Assembly (NCBI GenBank): GCA_020634935.1
Contig: JACKAT010000002.1
Span: forward strand, 242,542 to 306,541
Direction of reading: 5' to 3'
Source of the DNA: Anaerolineales bacterium
GTDB lineage: Bacteria; Chloroflexota; Anaerolineae; 4572-78; J111
DNA: 64,000 nt
The notes beneath the pieces are model-generated. The model saw only the letters and a program-made list of their open reading frames with translations. It did not search any database and was not told where the DNA came from. The position numbers were made by a program, and so were the translations under genes. Of the stretch, positions 16,745 to 25,269 are shown piece after piece. Every line of letters begins with the position of its first letter. Position 1 is the stretch's first letter.

Positions 16745-19700
16745 ATGTTGACCTATCTATCCCCCTCAAGTTTTGTCAAAATTGTTATTCTCTCAGTTTC
16801 CGTTATAGGCTTTTGTACGCTTCTTTTGCCCATAAATCAACTTAGCTCTCCTGTTCTCGCCGCGCCGGTGGAGCTTTTTTTCTCGGAGTATGTAGAGGGA
16901 TCAGGTAATAATAAGGCGTTAGAGATTTATAATGGGACGGGCAGTGATGTTGATTTAAGTAGTTACATCATTGAACTTTATTCCAATGGAAGTCCTGACG
17001 TGAGCCAATCGATGCGGTTATACGGTACTTTAGAGAACCATAGTGTTATTGTTATTGCTCATGGAAAGGCCGATAATGCTATCCTCAAAAGTGCTACAAT
17101 TACCAGTAACAGTGTGATCAATTTTAACGGTGACGATGCTATCGTTCTGAAAAATAACGAGCAAATTATCGATGTCATAGGTCAAATCGGTGTTGATCCC
17201 GGCAGTAAATGGGGTAGCGACGCCTCAACTCAAGATACAACTTTGAGACGAAAGCCCACCATTGAGAACGGCGACTCAGATGGCTTCAATGAGTTTGATC
17301 CTGCCGAGGAGTGGGATAACTATGACCTGAATGATTTCAGCAATCTCGGTTCTCACCTACTGACCACGCCAACTCCCATCCCCACCGTCACTCCTACTGA
17401 ACCCGTAACCTTCACCTCAACAGTCACAGCTACTGCCACACCGACAGCAACTAACTCCCCCACCGCAACAACCACTTCAACGCCGATCACCCCCCCTACT
17501 TCCACAATAACCGCCACCCTTACCCCGATGGTCACCATCTCGGCCACCATAGTAGTGACCACCCCCACCGAGACCGCTACCCCAGTCCCCAGCCCAACCT
17601 TCACTCCCACAGCAACCGCGACGCCTGTACCGGCCAGCCCTGGTGCAGTCGTTATCAATGAAATTGTGACTGATCCGCAACAGGATTGGAGCAGCGATAA
17701 TTTTAGTGGCGTGGCAGGCGAAGGATCTATTACAGACCTTGATGAATTCATTGAACTATATATCGAAGAAGATGGCCTTGACCTCTCCGGTTGGACGATT
17801 GAATTAACTGATAGTCAAACAGCGATAGGAGACTTAACATCTGGAGGTGCATTTAAAGTTAGCAATTACATCAGTAATAACGGTGGTCTTTTTACATTCA
17901 CGGCTGCAGGAGATTACTTGGTACTCGGTGATGTCAAAAAGGCAGGTGATGCTATGAACAATAATATTTTTATTGTTCTTAGAGATAAAACGGGCGCAGT
18001 TATTGATAAAGTTGAACTTGGCAACGACTCCGAAGTGGACGGCCCTAATGATGGCGCACCGGACGGCTCAAATCGGGGCGGCAATGCCGACGGTGTGGAT
18101 GACGAAGCCGTCTTTCGCTACCCCAACGGCCGCGACACCGATGATGATGTGGCCGATTTTATCAGCGGGCCGGTTTCTATCGGCCGAAGCAATGGCGTGG
18201 AGGACGATCCCATCTCCACGCCCGCCCCGACTCCCCCCGCCCTACCCATCCTCATCGGTGAATTCCTCTACGACGGCCAAACCTCATCCAGCGAAGGCGA
18301 CGAATTTGTTGAATTGTGTAACCCCAATACCACCACCGTCGATCTAACCGGCTACAAAGTCGGGGATGAGGAATCGGCCGGCGGCGGCGAGAGTATGTAC
18401 CGCTTGCCCGACGGGACGCTGTTGGGGGCGAGTAACTGCCTGGTCATCGCTAAAAATGCCCAGGATTTTCAAGACAGATTTGACTTCCCGCCCGATTTTG
18501 CTGTCGGCGATCTGGATAAATACACCGCCTGGGGGCGAGGCAGTTGGTCGCTGTCCAACAGCGGCGATGAGTTGGTCGTCCTCGGCCCGGCCGATCAAAT
18601 TCTGGACAGCGTGGCCTATCGCAATGGCGACTATACCATTCTGGGTCTCGAAGCTGGGGCGACAGCGCCTGAACCCTACAGCCTTCAGCGAGTCTGGCCA
18701 ACCGACACCAACTCGATGCCCCACGATTTTGTCCGGGCTGCGCCTAATCCCGGCGTGCTGACGGTCCCGCCGTCGCCACCTAACTCGCCGCCTGAGCCGG
18801 CCCTTCTAACCGGAGGAATGAAGGCCTACTGGGGTGATCTGCATGCTCACACTACCTATTCTGACGGGGCTGGGCCACCCTATTACGCGTTGGCTAAGGC
18901 CCGGGCTGCGGGCTTGCACTTCTTTGCTTTGACTGATCACGCCTGGTGGCTAACTTCGTCTGAGTGGACCAAAACTTTATCCCAAACCCAGGCCGCCACC
19001 GTACCTGGTGAGTTCATCGCCCTGCGCGGTTTAGAGTGGACTCACGACACGGTCGGCCACATCAACATCTTCAATACCGAGACTCTGGTCAGCCGCACCA
19101 ACCCGTTGTTTGCTGATTTATCCGGCCTTTACACCTGGCTGGCCGCCAATCCCCACGTCATCGCCCAGTTCAATCACCCCGATGCCCGTTACGGCGGCAC
19201 GTTTGCTGATTTTGCTTATCATCCGGCGGCAGCTCAGGTCATGTATTTGCAGGAAATCGGCAACAACGCCCAAAAGTATACGACCTACGAAGCTTCTTTC
19301 GTGCAGAGTAACGCAGTCGGTTGGAAAACGGCGCCAACCAACAACAGCGACCACCATGCCGCCGCCTGGGGCAGCGACAACCCGGCGCGAACGGGCATCA
19401 TCGCGCCTGCTCTGACTACCGAAAATGTACTCGATGCCCTGCGACAGCGGCGCGTTTTCGCCACGGAAGATAGTAACCTGGCTGTCGCATTACGGGTGGG
19501 GACGGACTGGATGGGCAGTATCTTACCCCCATCTGGAGTTGTACCACTCACCGTCGAGATCGTTGACCAGGACGTAGAGGCCGCAAGACTATTTTTGTAT
19601 GACCGTAATTTGCTGGTAGCGACCCATCGTCTCCAGTCTAATGGGCAGTGGTCAGTCCCTATCGAGGCGCGGCCCGGTCACTACTTTTGGGTCAAAGTCA

Positions 19701-20845
19701 TTCAGGCGGATGGGGATACGGCCTACAGCGCTCCCATCTGGATCGCGGGGCAAGCCGCGCCGGAAACGGTCTATATCAATGAGATCCTACCTGCGCCGGG
19801 TGATGTCGATTGGGATGGCGATGGTAAAGGAGATTATTTAGATGAGTGGGTCGAGGTCTTTAATCCGATGGATCACGCTGTTGGTTTGGGTGGCTGGCGG
19901 CTAACCGACTCGTCCGGCGCGGCTTTTTATATGCCACTGTCCTTCACGATTCCCGCACGTGGCTATTTAACCATTTACAACAGTCAAATGGGTTTTGCCC
20001 TTAATAACAGCGCTGATACCCTGACCCTGATTCGGCCTGACGGCTCGGTGGCCGACACGTTTAGTTATAGTCGTTCGCCCGGCTATGATGAGAGTTGGTG
20101 TCGGGTCGAGGATGGCGGCGATGAATGGAGCGACGATTGCATCGCTTCACCCGATGGGGCGAATTGGCGGCAGGGACCGGCTCAACCCTTAAAGATGCAC
20201 GTTTTCGAGGCTAAAAAGCTGGCCTATGACGCCTGGGTGCGAGTAACGGGGCGGGTAACGGCGCCGCCTGGTGTTTTGGGACCACGAGCAATGTATATTC
20301 AAGACGACTCTGCCGGGATTTTGGTTTACCTGCCCAAAGAGCATGGCCTTACTTTCAATTTAGGCGATAAAGTAGCGGTCGAAGGCAACCTCAGGCAGTT
20401 TGGCGGTGAGTTTGAAATCGCCGTTCGCCATCGCAGCAAAGTGACGTGGCTCGAGCCGGGCAGCCCGCCGCCGCCCTTGCCGTTGGAAAGTACGATGATG
20501 CTGGAACCGTTTGAAGGCCGGTTGGTGATGCTGCACGGGCAGGCTGTTCGTTTCAAAGGGGTGACGACCTTTTGGGTGGATGATGGCACCGACCCGGCTA
20601 AAGTTTATATTCGGAGCACTACCGGCATCAAAAAACCGTTTATTGAACCCGGTACGATAGTAACCGTAGTCGGCATTGTCAGCCAATACTCTGACCCCGA
20701 TAACCCCACCCGCTACGATTATCGCTTACTCCCGCGCTTCCAGGCGGACCTGGGCTTACCGTCCCCAGTAGAGCCGGCTGAGCCGGTGGTGGCGCTATCA
20801 CCGGATAAGTTGCCTTCATTATTACCTGAAACAGGCAGCAAATAA
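16745..20845 (+). CDS. Secreted mosaic of lamin-tail domains, a PHP metallohydrolase and an OB-like domain
   Basis: A 1366-residue exported protein. An N-terminal signal peptide (cleavage near Ala40) leads to a lamin-tail domain (about 41-200), a Thr/Pro linker (203-298), two more lamin-tail domains (about 300-480 and 500-690), and a PHP/CehA-type metallohydrolase (about 695-920) with WGDLHAHTTYSDG (His700, His702) and FALTDHAWW. A fourth lamin-tail domain starts near 1005 (YINEILPAPGDVDWDGDGKG), followed by an OB-fold-like domain (about 1155-1250). The C-terminus ends LLPETGSK, an LPxTG-like word with no following membrane helix. The PHP core suggests phosphoesterase activity outside the cell. 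The start is supported by CCAGGAGACCC. Confidence 0.9.
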   Translation: MLTYLSPSSFVKIVILSVSVIGFCTLLLPINQLSSPVLAAPVELFFSEYVEGSGNNKALEIYNGTGSDVDLSSYIIELYSNGSPDVSQSMRLYGTLENHSVIVIAHGKADNAILKSATITSNSVINFNGDDAIVLKNNEQIIDVIGQIGVDPGSKWGSDASTQDTTLRRKPTIENGDSDGFNEFDPAEEWDNYDLNDFSNLGSHLLTTPTPIPTVTPTEPVTFTSTVTATATPTATNSPTATTTSTPITPPTSTITATLTPMVTISATIVVTTPTETATPVPSPTFTPTATATPVPASPGAVVINEIVTDPQQDWSSDNFSGVAGEGSITDLDEFIELYIEEDGLDLSGWTIELTDSQTAIGDLTSGGAFKVSNYISNNGGLFTFTAAGDYLVLGDVKKAGDAMNNNIFIVLRDKTGAVIDKVELGNDSEVDGPNDGAPDGSNRGGNADGVDDEAVFRYPNGRDTDDDVADFISGPVSIGRSNGVEDDPISTPAPTPPALPILIGEFLYDGQTSSSEGDEFVELCNPNTTTVDLTGYKVGDEESAGGGESMYRLPDGTLLGASNCLVIAKNAQDFQDRFDFPPDFAVGDLDKYTAWGRGSWSLSNSGDELVVLGPADQILDSVAYRNGDYTILGLEAGATAPEPYSLQRVWPTDTNSMPHDFVRAAPNPGVLTVPPSPPNSPPEPALLTGGMKAYWGDLHAHTTYSDGAGPPYYALAKARAAGLHFFALTDHAWWLTSSEWTKTLSQTQAATVPGEFIALRGLEWTHDTVGHINIFNTETLVSRTNPLFADLSGLYTWLAANPHVIAQFNHPDARYGGTFADFAYHPAAAQVMYLQEIGNNAQKYTTYEASFVQSNAVGWKTAPTNNSDHHAAAWGSDNPARTGIIAPALTTENVLDALRQRRVFATEDSNLAVALRVGTDWMGSILPPSGVVPLTVEIVDQDVEAARLFLYDRNLLVATHRLQSNGQWSVPIEARPGHYFWVKVIQADGDTAYSAPIWIAGQAAPETVYINEILPAPGDVDWDGDGKGDYLDEWVEVFNPMDHAVGLGGWRLTDSSGAAFYMPLSFTIPARGYLTIYNSQMGFALNNSADTLTLIRPDGSVADTFSYSRSPGYDESWCRVEDGGDEWSDDCIASPDGANWRQGPAQPLKMHVFEAKKLAYDAWVRVTGRVTAPPGVLGPRAMYIQDDSAGILVYLPKEHGLTFNLGDKVAVEGNLRQFGGEFEIAVRHRSKVTWLEPGSPPPPLPLESTMMLEPFEGRLVMLHGQAVRFKGVTTFWVDDGTDPAKVYIRSTTGIKKPFIEPGTIVTVVGIVSQYSDPDNPTRYDYRLLPRFQADLGLPSPVEPAEPVVALSPDKLPSLLPETGSK

Positions 20846-20957
20846 GCCGCTTAGGATTATCCGCTCTAACTTTAATTTTTCTCTTGAAACTGTTATGTTG
20901 TATAATACCGCCTGTTGTTACTGGTAGGTATCATCATGGGGTAGCTCAGCTAATATC

Positions 20958-21476
20958 ATGATAAAATGTCCTTTCTGTCAGGCCGAGCAGGTGGAAAATA
21001 CCATATATTGCGGCGAATGTGGTCATTATCTGCTTGGCGAAGATGATAAAAGAAGAACCGAGCATTATGATCGAGATGAAATTCATGTCAATCTCGATCC
21101 TCCCACCCAACCCAAAATTATTTTACCGCTTGATTTGGCTGGGCCAATTGTCATTCAGTTAACCATTGTTTCTAACCAACGAGAGCTACTGATGACGCTT
21201 GATAAACGGCTGCTGCTTGGCCGGATCGACCCGGCCCTAAATGTGTTTCCAGATGTCGATTTAACTCATGATGGCCCGCCGGCCAAAAGCGTTTCCCGGC
21301 GTCACGCCACTATCTCAAGACAAAATGAAAAAGTCGTCGTTGAAGATTTGGGCAGTGTCAATGGAACCTACCTCAACAGTCAACGGTTAGACCCCTACGT
21401 GCCTAATACCCTCAGTGATGGAGACATCCTGCAACTGGGCAAGCTCCGCATCGAAGTCAAAATTCGCAAACGCTAG
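20958..21476 (+). CDS. Zinc-ribbon FHA-domain protein
   Basis: A 172-residue protein. The N-terminal zinc ribbon is CPFCQAEQ...YCGECGHY (two CxxC pairs). The C-terminal FHA domain (about 80-168) contains LLGRIDP, SVSRRHATIS and EDLGSVNGTYLN, the phosphothreonine-binding signature. It probably docks a phosphorylated partner of a Ser/Thr kinase network; no kinase gene is in the window. The FHA domain is clearly paralogous to that at 21800, sharing LGRIDPxLxVFPxxD. The ribosome binding site is weak. Confidence 0.9.
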   Translation: MIKCPFCQAEQVENTIYCGECGHYLLGEDDKRRTEHYDRDEIHVNLDPPTQPKIILPLDLAGPIVIQLTIVSNQRELLMTLDKRLLLGRIDPALNVFPDVDLTHDGPPAKSVSRRHATISRQNEKVVVEDLGSVNGTYLNSQRLDPYVPNTLSDGDILQLGKLRIEVKIRKR

Positions 21477-21577
21477 CGCCTCATTCTAACCATTTTCATA
21501 TATCGCTCTCATAGCCCTCATATTTGATTACAGGATAATAATAGTACCAAAATGGGAGGATACCTGGGAGGGTATTT

Positions 21578-21796
21578 ATGAACTACAAAGATAATGAATT
21601 GGGGTTGACACAACTTTTGCAGGGACTCGAATTTGTCCCGCAAACCTCACCGCCGGTCTACATCCTTAACAATATTTTAATTGGCTATGATAGATCGGAA
21701 CGTATAAAAATCATTGCCGGTCGGCGTGAACCGTCACCAGTTCGGTCAGATTGGGTGCACCCGTTCGACGAGTGGAAAAGCAGATTTGTGAGGTAA
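21578..21796 (+). CDS. Small protein between two FHA genes
   Basis: A 72-residue protein beginning MNYKDNELGLTQLLQGLEF. A good GGGAGGG ribosome binding site precedes the ATG, and its stop lies three bases before the next FHA gene, which argues for real translation and coupling. No motif is recognised. Confidence 0.6.
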   Translation: MNYKDNELGLTQLLQGLEFVPQTSPPVYILNNILIGYDRSERIKIIAGRREPSPVRSDWVHPFDEWKSRFVR

Positions 21797-21799
21797 ACT

Positions 21800-22174
21800 A
21801 TGTGTACAGTCCCTATCGTAGTCCCGTTAACTATTCGGCTTAGCGTTGGTATGCACGAGCGAAGCATTGTGCTGCCTGTGGATAAGACCATTCACTTGGG
21901 CCGCATCGACCCGTCTCTGGGCGTCTTCCCGGAGATTGATTTTACCCCTGATGGCCCCGAAGCCAGAAGCGTGTCACGCCGCCACGCCTCAATTTCAAGA
22001 ACCGCCAAGGGTATTCTGGTGGAAGATTTGGGCAGTGTGACCGGCACATTTGTCAACAGCGAGCGTTTGGCCCCGTTTCTTCCGGAAATTTTAGATGATG
22101 GCGACGAACTCCAATTAGGTAAACTTCGGGTTCGGGTCGGCATCAACGAAAGTATGCTGTCGCCCAAACATTAA
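21800..22174 (+). CDS. Stand-alone FHA-domain protein
   Basis: A 124-residue single FHA domain: HLGRIDPSLGVFPEIDF, SVSRRHASIS, EDLGSVTGTFVNSERL. It is closely similar to the FHA part of the protein at 20958 but without the zinc ribbon, suggesting tandem duplication. It starts three bases after the small upstream gene. The role is probably phosphothreonine recognition; partners are unknown. Confidence 0.9.
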   Translation: MCTVPIVVPLTIRLSVGMHERSIVLPVDKTIHLGRIDPSLGVFPEIDFTPDGPEARSVSRRHASISRTAKGILVEDLGSVTGTFVNSERLAPFLPEILDDGDELQLGKLRVRVGINESMLSPKH

Positions 22175-22217
22175 CCATGTCGGCTGTTGCCGATTTGTGA
22201 CGGCTCGCCAGTTTTCA

Positions 22218-22226
22218 TGCTATAAT
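22218..22226 (+). promoter_or_regulatory. Extended -10 promoter for the phosphotriesterase-like gene
   Basis: TGCTATAAT, a perfect extended -10 box, 32 bases before the ATG at 22259. No good -35 is seen at the usual distance, as expected for extended -10 promoters. Confidence 0.55.
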
Positions 22227-22258
22227 ATGCCTAAATTTGACGTAACGGCAAGGTAATC

Positions 22259-23188
22259 ATGGAACTGCAAACCGTCACCGGGTTAATCCCCATCGAAGAT
22301 ATTAAATTGGCCGATGCGCATGCTCATGTCTGGATCAATCCCCCTAAGGGCGTCTCGCCCAAATATGCGCTTGAATTAAACCACGCCCAACAGATCGATG
22401 CGGAGTTAAAGGATTTTCGTTCGGCCGGCGGTACTAGCCTCATCGACTGCCAGCCGGGCGGCTGCGGCCGCGATGCCCGCATGCTGGTCAAATTTTCAGA
22501 AGCGCATGGCTTGCATATTACCGCTACTACCGGCTTTCATCTGGAACGATACTACCCCTCCGGCAGTTGGCTTTGGTCTGCTTCTGAACTGACCGCTCTG
22601 GATTACTTTATGGGGGAACTGACTTCCGGGTTGCGCGAAAATGGCGATGTTTTAGCGACCACGATCAAGATTGGCTTTGAGGAAAAAATCGAAGGCCAGA
22701 CTCGGATCTTAATGGAAGCCGCCGCCGAAGCAGCTCGACGAACCGGGGCTGCCTTGCTGTTTCACACCGAGCAAGGCGTTAACGCGGAGGAACTACCGCT
22801 ATTTTTTGAGGATCGAGGGGTGCCAGCCAACCGATTATATCTGTGCCATCTCGACAAACGTCCCGATTTTGGTCTTCATCGGGAATTGGCCGAAGCCGGT
22901 GTTTTGTTAGGCTACGATACTTTTGTCCGCTCAAACTACAAACCGCGCCAAAATGTTTGGCCGCTGCTGCGGCAAATGGTACAGCGCGGCTTCGAAGATC
23001 ACATCGCCATTGGCTTAGATTTAGCTCGCAGCAGCTTGTGGCAGCATTATGGCGGCCAGCCGGGATTGGTCTACCTGCCCGATACTATTTTATCAAAGCT
23101 TCATAGTGAAGGCTTGAGCGAAACAATTGTCTCAAAACTTACCGCCCAAAATATCGCCCAATTTTTGGTGCGCTGCACCCCAGCTTGA
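22259..23188 (+). CDS. Phosphotriesterase-family (amidohydrolase fold) metal hydrolase
   Basis: A 309-residue TIM-barrel hydrolase. Binuclear metal ligands can be placed: HAH (His21, His23), a likely carbamylated Lys137 in ATTIKIGFEE, His169 in LLFHTEQG, His197 in LYLCHLDKRPD and Asp254 in IGLDLARS. The family includes phosphotriesterases and lactonases (Php-like); which ester or lactone is cleaved cannot be told. It converges with lepB with only three bases between the stops. A promoter-like extended -10 and an AAGG site precede it. Confidence 0.9.
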   Translation: MELQTVTGLIPIEDIKLADAHAHVWINPPKGVSPKYALELNHAQQIDAELKDFRSAGGTSLIDCQPGGCGRDARMLVKFSEAHGLHITATTGFHLERYYPSGSWLWSASELTALDYFMGELTSGLRENGDVLATTIKIGFEEKIEGQTRILMEAAAEAARRTGAALLFHTEQGVNAEELPLFFEDRGVPANRLYLCHLDKRPDFGLHRELAEAGVLLGYDTFVRSNYKPRQNVWPLLRQMVQRGFEDHIAIGLDLARSSLWQHYGGQPGLVYLPDTILSKLHSEGLSETIVSKLTAQNIAQFLVRCTPA

Positions 23189-23191
23189 ACC

Positions 23192-23797
23192 CTATTCAAC
23201 CGGCCCCAGGTCTTCTAACGGCCAGTAGGACAACCAAGCTCGCCCCAAAATATTATCGATCTGAACTGGGCCAAAAAAGCGGGAATCATGCGAAACACCG
23301 CGATTGTCGCCCAACACAAATATGTGCGCGGGTGTAATTTTGATGGGACCATAATTATCCTGAACAATGTTATCTAAGTAGGGTTCGTTTAGTACCTGGC
23401 CGTCAATAAATACGTGATTATCGCGAATTTTGATCTCTTCACCGGGCAGCCCCACCACTCGTTTGATTAACGGTAGGGGCGAACTATCGATATGGATCAC
23501 CACGATATCCCCGCGCTGCGGCGTAGAAAATTGATACGTCACCTTCTCAATCATTAAACGCTGCTCAGAATGAAGATTTGGCTCCATGCTTTTACCGTGA
23601 ACATAGGTCACTTGCATAATAAAAAAGTTAAGAGCCAAAGCAATCACTGTCGCAAAAACAACAATACTCACCACTTCTTTGGCAAAACGCAGCAGAACTA
23701 AACCTAAAGGCAAGATAGGACCATTTTCAGTCAAGCTATCTTGGGTTGGTAAATTGGGCTGACAGGGTTTCAGTGGACCGGTTTGATGGAGAGCCAT
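23192..23797 (-). CDS. lepB: Signal peptidase I
   Basis: A 201-residue type I signal peptidase. It has one N-terminal membrane anchor (about 40-62), the catalytic Ser70 in HGKSMEPNL and catalytic Lys112 in LIKRVVGLPGE, plus the box E motif LGDNRGVSHDSRFFG. It cleaves signal peptides from exported proteins on the outer face of the membrane, for which this window supplies many candidates. The start is supported by TTTAGGGA. High confidence. Confidence 0.96.
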   Translation of the reverse strand: MALHQTGPLKPCQPNLPTQDSLTENGPILPLGLVLLRFAKEVVSIVVFATVIALALNFFIMQVTYVHGKSMEPNLHSEQRLMIEKVTYQFSTPQRGDIVVIHIDSSPLPLIKRVVGLPGEEIKIRDNHVFIDGQVLNEPYLDNIVQDNYGPIKITPAHIFVLGDNRGVSHDSRFFGPVQIDNILGRAWLSYWPLEDLGPVE

Positions 23798-24059
23798 AGT
23801 AAATCCCTAAATTTTAAAGCACTTTAAAAAGGCTATATAATTTTCCTGAAAAAGTCCGAGAGGGTTGAAGCCGGGCTTTCTTGGGCGGAAATTTCAATAC
23901 TGGGTCGATGATGATTAGACCGCGGCCTCCTGAGTAGGTCAAGCCGTAATAATCAGGGGAATACGATCTACTGATTAGGATTGCAACTTGTTTACTTATA
24001 CGTATTCGGGCCAAAAACCTTCACTATTAACCACCCAAACCGGCTGGAAGAACAAACTT

Positions 24060-25208
24060 ATGCTATCTATCCAAACCACACAACTCAATATCCCCACCGG
24101 CATGATCGATCTGGGCATTGGGCAGCCGTCGCCCTCGCTGTTACCGCTGAATATGCTCGATAAAGCCGCTCGTCACCGGTTATCTCAGGCGGACCCCTCT
24201 CTGTTGGCCTATGGGGCCGAGCCGGGGGATGGATTTTTTCGGTTGGCGTTGGCTGAATGGCTCACCAAACACTATGGCGCCACCGTCAACGCTGATCATT
24301 TATTTGTCACGACAGGGGCTTCACAAGGGCTAGATTTAATTTGCACGCTTTTTACTCAACCCGGAGATACGGTTTTGGTCGAAGAACCATCCTATTTTTT
24401 GGCTTTACGTATCTTTGCCGATCACCGCTTAAAGGTGATCAGCTTGCCGATGGATAATGATGGTCTGAACCTTGAGGTGCTTGAGGCAGCGTTGGCTCAG
24501 CATCGGCCGGTATTTTTATATACGGTCCCCGTTTTTCACAACCCTTCTGGAATCACCCTGTCTGCCACACGCCGGCGCCGGCTGATTGAACTGAGTGAAC
24601 AGCACGATTTTCTCATTGTCGCTGATGAGGTCTATCAACTGCTGGCCTATAATACTGCCCCGCCTCCACCTCTCATCAGCTTCGACCGGTTCGGTACGGT
24701 CTTATCGTTAGGTTCATTTTCTAAAATCTTGGCTCCTGGGTTGCGGCTGGGCTGGCTTCAAGGTCAGCCAGCGTTACTGGATCGTTTCATTAACAGCGGT
24801 TTGCTGGACAGCGGCGGTGGTCTGAATCCCTTTACCTCCGCTATTGTCCGCCGCGTAATCGAGTCAGACTCCCAAGAAAAACATTTGAGCCAGCTCAACC
24901 ATGTTTATCGCCAACGAGCCGCCGCCTTAAGTTCTGCCCTGCATCGGCTGCTGCCAAAAATCGTGACATTTATGGAACCGAACGGTGGTTTTTTTATTTG
25001 GATTCAACTTCCGGAGACAATCGATGTCGAGAGGTTACTGCCGGATTTGCACCGGCGTCATATTAATATTCAGCCCGGAGTGAAGTTCTCCAGCCAGGGC
25101 GGTCTGCGTAACTATGCCCGGCTCTGTTTTGCCTATTATGATATTGAAGATTTAGCCGAAGGAGTGGCTCGCCTGGCCAGAGCACTAACCCAGATGGGCC
25201 ATACTTAG
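24060..25208 (+). CDS. PLP-dependent aminotransferase, class I/II
   Basis: A 382-residue fold-type I aminotransferase, resembling the 2-aminoadipate/LysN and MocR-catalytic-domain group. The pyridoxal-phosphate lysine lies in LGSFSKILAPGLRLGW. The N-terminus has MIDLGIGQPSPSLLP, and VTTGASQGLDLI, PVFHNPSGITLS and VADEVYQLL mark the cofactor site. An upstream TTG at 23988 keeps the frame open, but the ATG at 24060 is preferred because GGAAG precedes it and the conserved fold begins there. Its amino acid substrate cannot be decided. Confidence 0.88.
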   Translation: MLSIQTTQLNIPTGMIDLGIGQPSPSLLPLNMLDKAARHRLSQADPSLLAYGAEPGDGFFRLALAEWLTKHYGATVNADHLFVTTGASQGLDLICTLFTQPGDTVLVEEPSYFLALRIFADHRLKVISLPMDNDGLNLEVLEAALAQHRPVFLYTVPVFHNPSGITLSATRRRRLIELSEQHDFLIVADEVYQLLAYNTAPPPPLISFDRFGTVLSLGSFSKILAPGLRLGWLQGQPALLDRFINSGLLDSGGGLNPFTSAIVRRVIESDSQEKHLSQLNHVYRQRAAALSSALHRLLPKIVTFMEPNGGFFIWIQLPETIDVERLLPDLHRRHINIQPGVKFSSQGGLRNYARLCFAYYDIEDLAEGVARLARALTQMGHT

Positions 25209-25269
25209 TAAACGGCCGCCTGCATAGCTCAGCCGCCGCTCGGAGCCGCAAACTGCGGTCACTGGCTGT

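Noticed and set aside
20890..20906. TATAAT box before the zinc-ribbon FHA gene
   Set aside because: No -35 at a suitable distance and no extended -10 TG; too weak to annotate.
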